Source of the DNA: Micromonospora sp. WMMD1128
GTDB taxonomy: Bacteria; Actinomycetota; Actinomycetes; Mycobacteriales; Micromonosporaceae
Assembly (NCBI RefSeq): GCF_027497235.1
Contig: NZ_CP114902.1
Span: 558,001 to 622,000 of the forward strand
Direction: 5' to 3'
DNA length: 64,000 nucleotides
The position numbers and the translations under genes were made by a program. The notes beneath the pieces were generated by a model. The model made no database searches. It was not told the DNA's origin and saw nothing but the letters and a program-made list of their open reading frames with translations. Positions 56,694 to 64,000 of the stretch are shown piece by piece; position 1 is the first letter of the stretch; the number at the start of each line of letters is the position of its first letter.

Positions 56694-56727
56694 CGAGGGG
56701 CGTCCGACGGTCGCCGGACGCCCCTCG
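56694..56727. terminator. Terminator between DUF6350 and DUF4190-like genes
   Basis: Perfect 13-base arms CGAGGGGCGTCCG and CGGACGCCCCTCG, 8-nt loop, followed by TTT on the plus strand. It lies between convergent genes. Confidence 0.8.
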
Positions 56728-56738
56728 TTTCCAGCCGG

Positions 56739-57263
56739 TCAGGAACCGAAGTTGCCCGCGTTGATCAGGGTGCCGGCGATGGCGCTGATGATGCCGAGGA
56801 CCACACCGACGCCACCGCAGATCAGGGCGGCCTTGGCCTGGCCCGGGTTGCTGGCCTCGCCCGCCTGGACCTTCTTCTGGCCGAGCACGCCGAGCACCAC
56901 GCCGGCGATGCCGGCCGGGACGCCGAGCAGCGGGCAGCAGAGGCCGAGCACGATCGAGGCGATGCCGACGATCATGCCGATCAAGCCCATGGTGTTGTTC
57001 TGACCCTGCCCCTGGCCGGGGCCGGCCGGGTAGCCGGCGGCCGGGTACTGCGGCGCGGCGCCGTACGGCTGCTGCTGCTGCGCGTACGGGTCCTGGCCGT
57101 AGGGCTGGCCGGAGGTGGGCTGGCCGTACGGCTGGCCGGAGGTCGGCTGCTGCCCGTACTGCGGGGCCTGCGGCGGCTGGCCGTACGGGTCGTGCGGCTG
57201 GGCGGTCGGGTCCTGGTTCGGCTGCTGGCCGTACGGGTCCTGTCCGGGGTAACCGGGCTGCAT
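56739..57263 (-). CDS. DUF4190-like membrane protein with Gln/Tyr/Pro-rich N-terminus
   Basis: 174 aa. Residues 1-85 are repeats rich in Gln, Pro, Tyr and Gly (QPTSGQPYG occurs twice), then two transmembrane helices with a cysteine pair (GLIGMIVGIASIVLGLCCPLLG) and a second pair of helices (AALICGGVGVVLGIISAIAGTLI). The low-complexity region is probably disordered and cytoplasmic. GAGGAG lies 11 nt before the ATG. Co-oriented with the CD225 gene 34 nt upstream, with which it probably forms a transcript. Confidence 0.8.
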   Translation of the reverse strand: MQPGYPGQDPYGQQPNQDPTAQPHDPYGQPPQAPQYGQQPTSGQPYGQPTSGQPYGQDPYAQQQQPYGAAPQYPAAGYPAGPGQGQGQNNTMGLIGMIVGIASIVLGLCCPLLGVPAGIAGVVLGVLGQKKVQAGEASNPGQAKAALICGGVGVVLGIISAIAGTLINAGNFGS

Positions 57264-57297
57264 CTCGGGGAACTCCTCAGATTGGTGTCGCTGTCGG

Positions 57298-57594
57298 TCA
57301 GTTCGTGCCGGTGCTGCCGCCGACGAAGGTCGCCAGGCCACCGAACAGGCAGCACACCACAATGATGCCGATCCAGATCAGGCCGACGATCAGGGCCCAC
57401 TTGGACCACTTCCTGGACTCGGCGGCGGCGGCCTGGGCGCCGGCGTAGTCACCCTGCTGGAGCAGCGGGTTGACCCTGGAGGCGTTGATGATCGCCGGGA
57501 TCGCGAGCGGCCAGAACAGGAAGATCGTGACGATGGACATCGTCATGTTGTTGTCGAGCTGCGGCGGCTGCTGCTGGGGGTGTCCGGGCTGCAT
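57298..57594 (-). CDS. CD225/dispanin family membrane protein
   Basis: 98 aa. A Gln/Pro-rich N-terminus (QPGHPQQQPPQLDNN), then a CD225 domain with an intramembrane helix (MSIVTIFLFWPLAIPAIINASRV), the loop with QGDYAGAQAAAAESRKWSK, and a second transmembrane helix (ALIVGLIWIGIIVVCCLFGG). The bacterial role of this family is unknown. GAGGAG lies about 10 nt before the ATG. Confidence 0.85.
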   Translation of the reverse strand: MQPGHPQQQPPQLDNNMTMSIVTIFLFWPLAIPAIINASRVNPLLQQGDYAGAQAAAAESRKWSKWALIVGLIWIGIIVVCCLFGGLATFVGGSTGTN

Positions 57595-57755
57595 CGGGGT
57601 GACTCCTCGGTCCGGCGGCACGGCGTGCCTGGTCTGACTGGTGCGGGTCGGGCGTACGCCGAACACCGGGCGACCGGCAGCGTACCGCGAGGACGCCACC
57701 GGGGAGGTCACCCGATGGGCCGCCGCCCGGCAGCCGGACCGCCCGGCCTGCCCGA

Positions 57756-57761
57756 TAGGGT
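57756..57761 (+). promoter_or_regulatory. -10 box of a leaderless purN promoter
   Basis: TAGGGT, 6 nt before the purN GTG, with no ribosome binding site. Confidence 0.5.
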
Positions 57762-57767
57762 TGCCGG

Positions 57768-58388
57768 GTGACCGAGCCCGCGTCCGTCGCCCGCCTCGTC
57801 GTCCTCGTCTCCGGTTCCGGCAGCAACCTCCAGGCGCTGCTGGACGCGACCGCCGATCCCGGCTACGGGGCCCGGGTGGTGGCGGTGGGCGCCGACCGGG
57901 ACGGGATCGCCGGTCTGGACCGGGCCGCCGCCGCGGGCGTGCCGTCCTTCGTCGAGCGGGTCAAGGACCACCCGACCCGTGGCGACTGGGACAAGGCGCT
58001 CACCGCCCGGGTCGCCGAGCATCGCCCCGACCTGGTCGTCAGCGCGGGCTTCCTCAAGCTGGTCGGGCCGGAGTTCCTCACCGCGTTCGGCGACCGCTAC
58101 CTGAACACACACAACACCCTGCTCCCGGCGTTCCCCGGCATCCACGGCCCCCGGGACGCGCTCGCGTACGGCGTGAAGGTCACCGGGGCCACGCTGTTCT
58201 TCGTCGACGCCGGGATGGACACCGGCCCGATCGTCGCCCAGGTCGCCGTACCGGTGCTCGACGGCGACGACGTGGAGACGCTCACCGAGCGCATCAAGTC
58301 CGCCGAGCGCCGCCAGCTCGTCGAGCAGGTGGGCCGCCTGGTCCGTGAAGGTTGGACGATCACCGGCAGAAAGGTCAGCATTCCGTGA
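57768..58388 (+). CDS. purN: Phosphoribosylglycinamide formyltransferase
   Basis: 206 aa. Transfers formyl from 10-formyltetrahydrofolate to GAR in purine synthesis. [16 protein letters not shown] binds phosphate, the catalytic Asn-His pair is in [13 protein letters not shown] (folate site), and the catalytic aspartate is in [15 protein letters not shown]. The GTG start is set by the leaderless -10. The stop overlaps purH (GTGA). Confidence 0.95.
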   Translation: MTEPASVARLVVLVSGSGSNLQALLDATADPGYGARVVAVGADRDGIAGLDRAAAAGVPSFVERVKDHPTRGDWDKALTARVAEHRPDLVVSAGFLKLVGPEFLTAFGDRYLNTHNTLLPAFPGIHGPRDALAYGVKVTGATLFFVDAGMDTGPIVAQVAVPVLDGDDVETLTERIKSAERRQLVEQVGRLVREGWTITGRKVSIP

Positions 58389-59956
58389 GCACGACAGAGG
58401 ACGGCCGCCGCCCGATCCGGCGCGCGCTGGTAAGCGTCTACGACAAGACCGGCCTGGTCGAGCTGGCCCGCGCCCTGCACGGGGCCGGCGTGGAGATCGT
58501 CTCGACCGGCAGCACCGCGTCGACGATCTCCGGCGCGGGCGTGCCGGTCACCCCGGTCGAGCAGGTCACCGGCTTCCCGGAGATCCTGGACGGCCGGGTG
58601 AAGACGCTGCACCCGAAGATCCACGGCGGCCTCCTCGCCGATCTGCGCCGGGACGCGCACGCCGGCCAGCTCGACGAGCACGGCATCGCCGGCATCGACC
58701 TGCTGGTCTCCAACCTCTACCCGTTCCAGGCCACGGTCGCGTCCGGCGCCGACCAGGACGAGTGCGTCGAGCAGATCGACATCGGTGGTCCGGCGATGGT
58801 CCGGGCCGCCGCGAAGAACCACGCCTCGGTCGCGGTGGTGACCGACCCGGCCGCGTACCCGGCGGTGGTGGCCGCGCTCGCCGACGGCGGCTTCACCCTG
58901 GCCCGCCGCCGCGCGCTCGCGGCCCGGGCGTTCGCCGACATCGCCGACTACGACGTGGCGGTGGCCGACTGGTTCGCCACCACGGTGGCCCCGGCCGAGG
59001 ACGGCTGGCCGGAGTTCGCCGGCCTGGCGCTGCGCCGCCGGGCCGTGCTGCGGTATGGCGAGAACCCGCACCAGTCGGCCGCGCTCTACACCGACCCGGG
59101 CGCCCCGGCGGGGCTGGCCCAGGCCGAGCAACTGCACGGCAAGGAGATGTCCTACAACAACTACGTCGACGCGGACGCCGCCTGGCGGGCCGTGCACGAC
59201 TTCCCCGGCCAGCCGGCGGTGGCGGTGATCAAGCACGCCAACCCGTGCGGCATCGCGGTCGGCGCGGACGTGGCCGAGGCGCACCGCAAGGCGCACGCCT
59301 GCGACCCGGTCTCCGCGTTCGGCGGCGTGATCGCGGTGAACGGTCCGGTCGGCGTGGAGCTGGCCCGGCAGGTCGCGGAGATCTTCACCGAGGTGCTCGT
59401 GGCGCCCGGGTTCGACGCGGACGCGCTGGAGCTGCTGCGGGCGAAGAAGAACCTCCGGCTGCTGCGCGCGCCGGCGTACGCGCCGAGGCCGGCGGAGTGG
59501 CGGCCGGTCAGCGGCGGCGTGCTGGTGCAGGCGCGGGACGCGGTGGACGCGCCCGGCGACGACCCGGCCGGCTGGACGCTCGCCACCGGTGACCCGGCCG
59601 ACGAGGCGACGCTGCGCGACCTGGCGTTCGCCTGGCGGGCGGTCCGCGCGGTGAAGAGCAACGCGATCCTGCTGGCCCGCGACGGCGCGACCGTCGGGGT
59701 GGGGATGGGTCAGGTCAACCGGGTGGACTCGGCGCGGCTGGCGGTCGCCCGGGCCGGCGACGAGCGGGCCCGCGGCTCGGTCTGCGCCTCGGACGCCTTC
59801 TTCCCGTTCGCCGACGGCCCGCAGATCCTGATCGACGCCGGCGTGCGGGCGATCGTGCAGCCCGGCGGTTCGATCCGCGACGAGGAGACGATCGCGGCCT
59901 GCAAGGAAGCAGGCGTGACGATGTACCTCACCGGCACCCGGCACTTCTTCCACTGA
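58385..59956 (+). CDS. purH: Bifunctional AICAR transformylase/IMP cyclohydrolase
   Basis: 523 aa. Performs the last two steps to IMP, which guaB and guaA elsewhere in the window turn into GMP. The N-terminal cyclohydrolase domain has [23 protein letters not shown] and [13 protein letters not shown]. The C-terminal transformylase has [12 protein letters not shown], the Lys-His pair in [11 protein letters not shown] and the closing [11 protein letters not shown]...[12 protein letters not shown] start overlapping purN. Confidence 0.96.
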   Translation: MSTTEDGRRPIRRALVSVYDKTGLVELARALHGAGVEIVSTGSTASTISGAGVPVTPVEQVTGFPEILDGRVKTLHPKIHGGLLADLRRDAHAGQLDEHGIAGIDLLVSNLYPFQATVASGADQDECVEQIDIGGPAMVRAAAKNHASVAVVTDPAAYPAVVAALADGGFTLARRRALAARAFADIADYDVAVADWFATTVAPAEDGWPEFAGLALRRRAVLRYGENPHQSAALYTDPGAPAGLAQAEQLHGKEMSYNNYVDADAAWRAVHDFPGQPAVAVIKHANPCGIAVGADVAEAHRKAHACDPVSAFGGVIAVNGPVGVELARQVAEIFTEVLVAPGFDADALELLRAKKNLRLLRAPAYAPRPAEWRPVSGGVLVQARDAVDAPGDDPAGWTLATGDPADEATLRDLAFAWRAVRAVKSNAILLARDGATVGVGMGQVNRVDSARLAVARAGDERARGSVCASDAFFPFADGPQILIDAGVRAIVQPGGSIRDEETIAACKEAGVTMYLTGTRHFFH

Positions 59957-59966
59957 CGCTCGGGAC

Positions 59967-59993
59967 CCGGGTGCGTCCGGCGGACGCACCCGG
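59967..59993. terminator. purNH terminator
   Basis: Arms CCGGGTGCGTCCG and CGGACGCACCCGG nearly abut, so the effective stem is about 11-12 bp with a small loop. It lies between convergent purH and the second oppF. Confidence 0.8.
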
Positions 59994-60002
59994 TCGCGTC
60001 GC

Positions 60003-61025
60003 TCAGACGTCCGGGCGCACCTCGGCGAAGTGGCAGGCCGACGGGTGCGGGTCGGCGGCGCGGGGCACCGTCTGCGGGTCCTGGACCGCGCAGACCTCTT
60101 CCGCCTTCCAGCACCGGGTGCGGAACCGGCAGCCCGACGGCGGGTCGGCCGGGCTGGGCACGTCGCCGGTGAGCCGGATGACGGTCCGCCGGTCGCGGGC
60201 CTCCGGGTCGGGCACCGGCACCGCCGACAGCAACGCCTGGGTGTACGGGTGGGTGGCCCGCTGGTAGATCTGCTCCTCGGTGCCGATCTCCACGATCCGG
60301 CCCAGGTACATCACGGCCACCCGGTCGCAGATGTGCCGGACCACCGACAGGTCGTGCGCGATGAAGATGTAGGAGAGCCCGAACTCGTCCTGGAGCTGCC
60401 GCAACAGGTTGATCACCTGGGCCTGGATGGAGACGTCCAGGGCCGACACCGGCTCGTCGCAGACGATGATCTCGGGGCGCAGCGCGAGCGCGCGGGCGAT
60501 GCCGATGCGCTGCCGCTGGCCGCCGGAGAACTGGTGCGGATAGCGGTTAATGTGTTCCGGGTTGAGGCCGACCACGTCCAGCAGCTCCCGCACCCGCTGC
60601 CGCCGGCTGCCCTTCGGCGCGGCGTCCGGGTGGATCGCGAACGGTTCGCCGACGATGTCGCCCACAGTCATCCGCGGGTTGAGCGACGTGTACGGGTCCT
60701 GCATCACCATCTGCATGTTCCGCCGCACCCGGCGCAGCTCGGCGCCCCCGGCCCGGAACAGGTCCCGCCCCTCCAGGGTGGCCCGCCCGGCGGTCGGCGT
60801 CTCCAGCCGCATCAGCAGCCGGGCGAGGGTGGACTTGCCGCAGCCGGACTCGCCGACCACGCCGAGCGTCTCGCCGCGGCGCAGCTCGAAGCTCACCCCG
60901 TCGACCGCCCGCACCGCGCCGATCTGCCGCTTGAACAGCACGCCCCGGGTGATCGGGAAGTGCTTGACCAACTCGTCGACCGCGAGGATCGTCTCGCCGC
61001 GAACCTTGCCCGGGTCAGCGGTCAT
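60003..61025 (-). CDS. Peptide ABC transporter ATP-binding protein, second set (OppF-like)
   Basis: 340 aa. Close paralogue of the oppF at 45557: [23 protein letters not shown], Walker [11 protein letters not shown], signature [12 protein letters not shown], Walker [13 protein letters not shown] and a C-terminal [14 protein letters not shown]. It starts inside the end of the OppD-like gene (11-nt overlap) and is last in the minus-strand operon. Confidence 0.92.
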   Translation of the reverse strand: MTADPGKVRGETILAVDELVKHFPITRGVLFKRQIGAVRAVDGVSFELRRGETLGVVGESGCGKSTLARLLMRLETPTAGRATLEGRDLFRAGGAELRRVRRNMQMVMQDPYTSLNPRMTVGDIVGEPFAIHPDAAPKGSRRQRVRELLDVVGLNPEHINRYPHQFSGGQRQRIGIARALALRPEIIVCDEPVSALDVSIQAQVINLLRQLQDEFGLSYIFIAHDLSVVRHICDRVAVMYLGRIVEIGTEEQIYQRATHPYTQALLSAVPVPDPEARDRRTVIRLTGDVPSPADPPSGCRFRTRCWKAEEVCAVQDPQTVPRAADPHPSACHFAEVRPDV

Positions 61026-62028
61026 CGTGGACCTCCTGCGCGAAGTGGCACGCGCTGGTCCGGCCGTCGCCGAGGACGAGGTCGTGCGGCACCTCGTCCA
61101 CGCAGACCTGCCGCGCGTACGGGCAGCGGGGGTGGAACGGGCAGCCGGAGGGGATCCGCATCAGGTTCGGCGGCAACCCCCGGATGGTCGACAGCTCCTG
61201 CCCGCGCACGTCGAGCCGGGGGATCGACTCCAACAACCCCTTGGTGTACGGGTGGGCGGGCGCCCGGTACAGCGCGCGCACGTCGGCGTGCTCGACGATC
61301 CGGCCGGCGTACATGACCGCGATCCGGTCCGCCACCCCGGCGACCACCCCGAGGTCGTGGGTGATCAGGATGAGCGCCATGCCGAGGTCCCGCCGCAGGT
61401 CGGCCAGCAGGTCCATGATCTGGGCCTGCACGGTGACGTCGAGGGCCGTGGTGGGCTCGTCGGCGATCAGCACCTTCGGGTCCAGCGCCAACGCCATGGC
61501 GATCATGACCCGTTGCCGCATCCCGCCGGAGAACTGGTGCGGGTGGTCGCCGAGCCGCTTCGCCGCGGCCGGGATCCGGACCAGGTCCATCAGCTCGACC
61601 GCCCGCCGGCGCGCGTCGGCCCGGGACAGCCCGGCCCGCTGCCGCAGCGACTCACCGATCTGCCAACCGACCGGGAAGACCGGGTTCAACGCCGACAGCG
61701 CGTCCTGGAAGATCATCGCGATTTCCGCGCCGCGCACCTGCCGGCGCTCGGACTCCGACCGGGTGAGCAGGTCCCGCCCCTGGTAGCGGATCTCACCGGC
61801 GCGGACGTACGCCGGTGGGGTGTCCAGGATGCCCATGATGGCCTGCGCGGTGACCGACTTGCCGGAGCCGGACTCGCCGAGCACGGCGAGCGTCTCGCCG
61901 GCGTCCAGGTGGTACGTCACCCCGTTGATCACCCGGGCCACACCCTCGCGGGTGCGGAACTCGACGTGCAGGTCCCGTACCTCAAGCAGGTGCCCGCCGG
62001 GCGGGGTGGGGGAGGCCGGCGTCGGCAT
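61015..62028 (-). CDS. Peptide ABC transporter ATP-binding protein, second set (OppD-like)
   Basis: 337 aa. Walker [11 protein letters not shown], signature [12 protein letters not shown], Walker [13 protein letters not shown] and the cysteine motif [14 protein letters not shown]. Very similar to the OppD at 44521 ([25 protein letters not shown]). ATG 62028 lies 5 nt past the stop of the OppC-like gene. Confidence 0.92.
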   Translation of the reverse strand: MPTPASPTPPGGHLLEVRDLHVEFRTREGVARVINGVTYHLDAGETLAVLGESGSGKSVTAQAIMGILDTPPAYVRAGEIRYQGRDLLTRSESERRQVRGAEIAMIFQDALSALNPVFPVGWQIGESLRQRAGLSRADARRRAVELMDLVRIPAAAKRLGDHPHQFSGGMRQRVMIAMALALDPKVLIADEPTTALDVTVQAQIMDLLADLRRDLGMALILITHDLGVVAGVADRIAVMYAGRIVEHADVRALYRAPAHPYTKGLLESIPRLDVRGQELSTIRGLPPNLMRIPSGCPFHPRCPYARQVCVDEVPHDLVLGDGRTSACHFAQEVHDDR

Positions 62029-62033
62029 CTGTC

Positions 62034-62990
62034 TCACCGCAGTTTCGGGTCGAAGGCGTCGCGGACCGCGTCGCCGAGCATGATGAAGGCGAGCACGGTC
62101 AGCGCGAGGAAGGCCGACGGCACGATCAGCGGCGTCGCCGACTCCCGCATGTGCACCCGGCCGGCGTCGATGTCGATGCCCCAGGAGATGGTCGGGGCCT
62201 TCAGGCCGATGCCGAGGAAGCTCAGCGTCGCCTCGGCCGCGATGAACGACCCGAGCGCGATGGTGAGCACCACGATGGCCGGGGCGAGCGCGTTCGGCAG
62301 GATGTGCCGCCACATGATCCGGCCGTTGCCGGCGCCGAGCATCCGGGCCGCGGCCACGTAGTCCTGCTCCCGGGCGGTGATGACCGAGGAGCGCACCACG
62401 CGGGCCGCGGTGGTCCAGCCGAGCAGCGCCAGCACCAGGATGACCGCGAACAGGCGTACCGTCTCGCCGCTTGTGCTCACGCGCTTGAGCAGCACGATGG
62501 CGGCCAGCAGCAGCGGGATGCCGAGCACGATGTCGATCACCCGGGAGAGCACCGCGTCCACCCAGCCGCCGAAGAAGCCGGCGACCATGCCGACGACGAG
62601 CGCGATCACGCCGGTGATCAGCGCCGAGAACGCGCCGACCAGCAGCGACGCGCGGGCCCCGTAGACGGCGCGGGCGAACGTGTCGCAGCCCTGGAAGTCG
62701 TACCCGAAGATCGCCCCGCCGGACGGCCCGGCATGCTGCCGGGACAGCACGCAGTCGCGCGGGTCGTTGGCGGCGAACAGCCCGGGCGCGACGGCCATCG
62801 CGGCGACCAGCGCGACGAGCAGCAGACTGAGCCAGAAGACCGGGTTGCGGCGCAGGTCCCGCCAGGCGTCGCCGGCCAGGCTGCGGGGTCGGCGCGGCTC
62901 GCCGGCCCGGTCCGGGGTGGCCGGCTCGCCGGAGACGCCGCGTCGTGCCGACTGGTCCTCGGTCGCCGCCACCGTTTCGAAGTCACTCAT
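62034..62990 (-). CDS. Peptide ABC transporter permease, second set (OppC-like)
   Basis: 318 aa. A cytoplasmic N-terminus of about 45 residues, six helices, the OppC signature FGYDFQGCDTFARAVYGARAS and the coupling loop QDYVAAARMLGAGNGRIMWRHIL. The ATG overlaps the OppB-like stop by eight bases. It differs from OppC at 43527 in an extra cysteine-containing loop (DCVLSRQHAG). Confidence 0.92.
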   Translation of the reverse strand: MSDFETVAATEDQSARRGVSGEPATPDRAGEPRRPRSLAGDAWRDLRRNPVFWLSLLLVALVAAMAVAPGLFAANDPRDCVLSRQHAGPSGGAIFGYDFQGCDTFARAVYGARASLLVGAFSALITGVIALVVGMVAGFFGGWVDAVLSRVIDIVLGIPLLLAAIVLLKRVSTSGETVRLFAVILVLALLGWTTAARVVRSSVITAREQDYVAAARMLGAGNGRIMWRHILPNALAPAIVVLTIALGSFIAAEATLSFLGIGLKAPTISWGIDIDAGRVHMRESATPLIVPSAFLALTVLAFIMLGDAVRDAFDPKLR

Positions 62991-63921
62991 AGCGGATCCT
63001 CGGGTCGAGTACGGCGTAGAGCACGTCCACCACGAGGTTGGACAGCAGGTAGACCACGACGAGCACGCTGACGATGCCCACCACCAGCGGCCCGTCCTCG
63101 GTGCGGATGCCGCGGAACAGGTTGAAGCCGACACCGGGGATGTTGAACACGCCCTCGGTGATGATCGCGCCGCTCATCAGGTTGCCCAGCTCGACGCCGA
63201 GGAAGGTGACCACCGGGATGAGCGAGTTGCGCAGCACGTGCACGCCGACGATGCGCCGCCGCACCAGGCCCTTCGACCGGGCGGTGCGCACGTAGTCGGC
63301 GCGCAGGTTCTCCGACACCGACGTCCGGGTCAGCCGCAGCGCGGTGGCGAGCGACAGCGAGCCGAGCACGAGGCCGGGCAGCAGCAGCGCCCACAGCGAG
63401 GGCTGGGCGCCGGCGGTGGGCGGGAAGATCGGCCAGCGTACGCCGAGGAAGTACTGCGCCAGCGGGGCCAGCACGATCGTGGGTATGCCGAGCACCAGCA
63501 GCGTGAGCACGAGCGTCGCGTAGTCGAAGACGCCGGCCCTCCGGATGCCGGCGATCACCCCGGCGGTGACTCCGACTCCGATGGTCACGGCTATCGCGAT
63601 CAGCGCCAGCTTCACGGTGACCGGCCAGGCGGCGGCGAGGATGTCGCCGATCTGCCGGCCGGTCAGCGACTCGCCGAGGTCACCCCGGAGCAGGCCGCCC
63701 AGGTAGTTGACGTAGCGGTAGAGGAAGCCGCCGATCCCGGTGGCGTCCAGGTGGTACTTCTCGGTCAGGTAGGCGCGCTGGGCCGCGGTGACGGGCCGTT
63801 CCCCGGCGAGCGCCTGGATCGGGTCGCCCTGCCCGGCGAACATCAGCGCGTAGACGATCAGCGTGGTCCCGAAGAAGGCGAGGACCATCTGGAGCAGTCG
63901 CCGCAGGATGAAGCGGAGCAT
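62983..63921 (-). CDS. Peptide ABC transporter permease, second set (OppB-like)
   Basis: 312 aa. First helix RFILRRLLQMVLAFFGTTLIVY, six helices in all, and the coupling loop RADYVRTARSKGLVRRRIVGVH. It ends LDPRIRYE exactly like the OppB at 42525. CAGACT lies 7 nt before the ATG and there is no Shine-Dalgarno, so an internal leaderless promoter is possible. The cognate oppA is not in the window; it should lie beyond 64000 on this strand. Confidence 0.92.
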   Translation of the reverse strand: MLRFILRRLLQMVLAFFGTTLIVYALMFAGQGDPIQALAGERPVTAAQRAYLTEKYHLDATGIGGFLYRYVNYLGGLLRGDLGESLTGRQIGDILAAAWPVTVKLALIAIAVTIGVGVTAGVIAGIRRAGVFDYATLVLTLLVLGIPTIVLAPLAQYFLGVRWPIFPPTAGAQPSLWALLLPGLVLGSLSLATALRLTRTSVSENLRADYVRTARSKGLVRRRIVGVHVLRNSLIPVVTFLGVELGNLMSGAIITEGVFNIPGVGFNLFRGIRTEDGPLVVGIVSVLVVVYLLSNLVVDVLYAVLDPRIRYE

Positions 63922-63965
63922 GCTGGCAAGTCTGCCGAAAGCGCACGAAATGCGGGCCAATGCCA

Positions 63966-63998
63966 GGGCCGGGCCACCCGGTGGGGGTGGCCCGGCCC
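63966..63998 (-). terminator. Stem-loop upstream of the second oppB
   Basis: Perfect 14-base arms GGGCCGGGCCACCC and GGGTGGCCCGGCCC with a 5-nt loop at the window edge. By analogy with the oppA-oppB stem at 42395 it probably follows an oppA gene just outside the window. Confidence 0.65.
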
Positions 63999-64000
63999 GT

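Overview
This is a very GC-rich actinobacterial chromosome segment, most like Micromonospora or a close relative in Micromonosporaceae. The evidence is near-exclusive G/C third codon positions, frequent GTG starts, actinobacterial -10 boxes (TAGGCT/TAGGGT) lying 6-9 nt from start codons, WhiB and BldM-type developmental regulators, and GGGCCCC-cored palindromic repeats of a kind I associate with Micromonospora. Gene order closely follows two conserved actinobacterial blocks, recalled from memory: the alr-tsaE-tsaB-rimI-tsaD-groES-groEL-whiB3/whiD-guaB-guaB3-choD-guaA block, and the chorismate mutase-uvrD-M23-sucC-sucD-purN-purH block. It is mostly core chromosome. I see no rRNA, tRNA, CRISPR array, prophage or transposase.

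Layout. 1-6.3 kb: end of an NAD(P)HX repair gene, then alr, a hydrolase, tsaE, ung, tsaB, rimI, tsaD (cell-wall D-alanine and tRNA t6A synthesis). 6.3-13.7 kb: minus-strand genes, including a ROK regulator and a sugar ABC transporter, a YbaK-type deacylase and a methyltransferase interrupted in frame by a dispersed repeat. 13.7-18 kb: CIRCE-controlled groES-groEL and a membrane-anchored molybdopterin oxidoreductase. 18-31 kb: divergent whiD and bldM orthologues, DUF5319, guaB, guaB3, two tandem M1 lipoprotein peptidases, an LCP cell-wall ligase, a cholesterol-oxidase-like flavoprotein, and guaA. 31-40 kb: PspC protein, Nudix genes, convergent pssA and psd (phosphatidylethanolamine pathway), and a PspC/sensor kinase/response regulator envelope-stress cluster. 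40-47 kb: a complete oppABCDF operon. 47-60 kb: chorismate mutase with an upstream leader, uvrD, two M23 endopeptidases, a B12-binding protein, sucCD, DUF6350, small membrane proteins, and purNH. 60-64 kb: a second, minus-strand oppBCDF set whose oppA probably lies just outside the window.

Main discovery candidate. The minus-strand chorismate mutase gene is preceded by a compact element: a promoter, a leaderless 21-codon peptide with a Phe/Tyr cluster (FSFYY), a 10-bp antiterminator complementarity, and a perfect 14-bp terminator stem. This looks like aromatic-amino-acid transcription attenuation of AroQ-delta. Other notable points are the in-frame palindrome insertion in the methyltransferase, a palindrome at the broken end of a duplicated Nudix gene, a leaderless five-codon uORF before sucC, a degenerate receiver in the BldM orthologue, and a Psd with an extra N-terminal domain.
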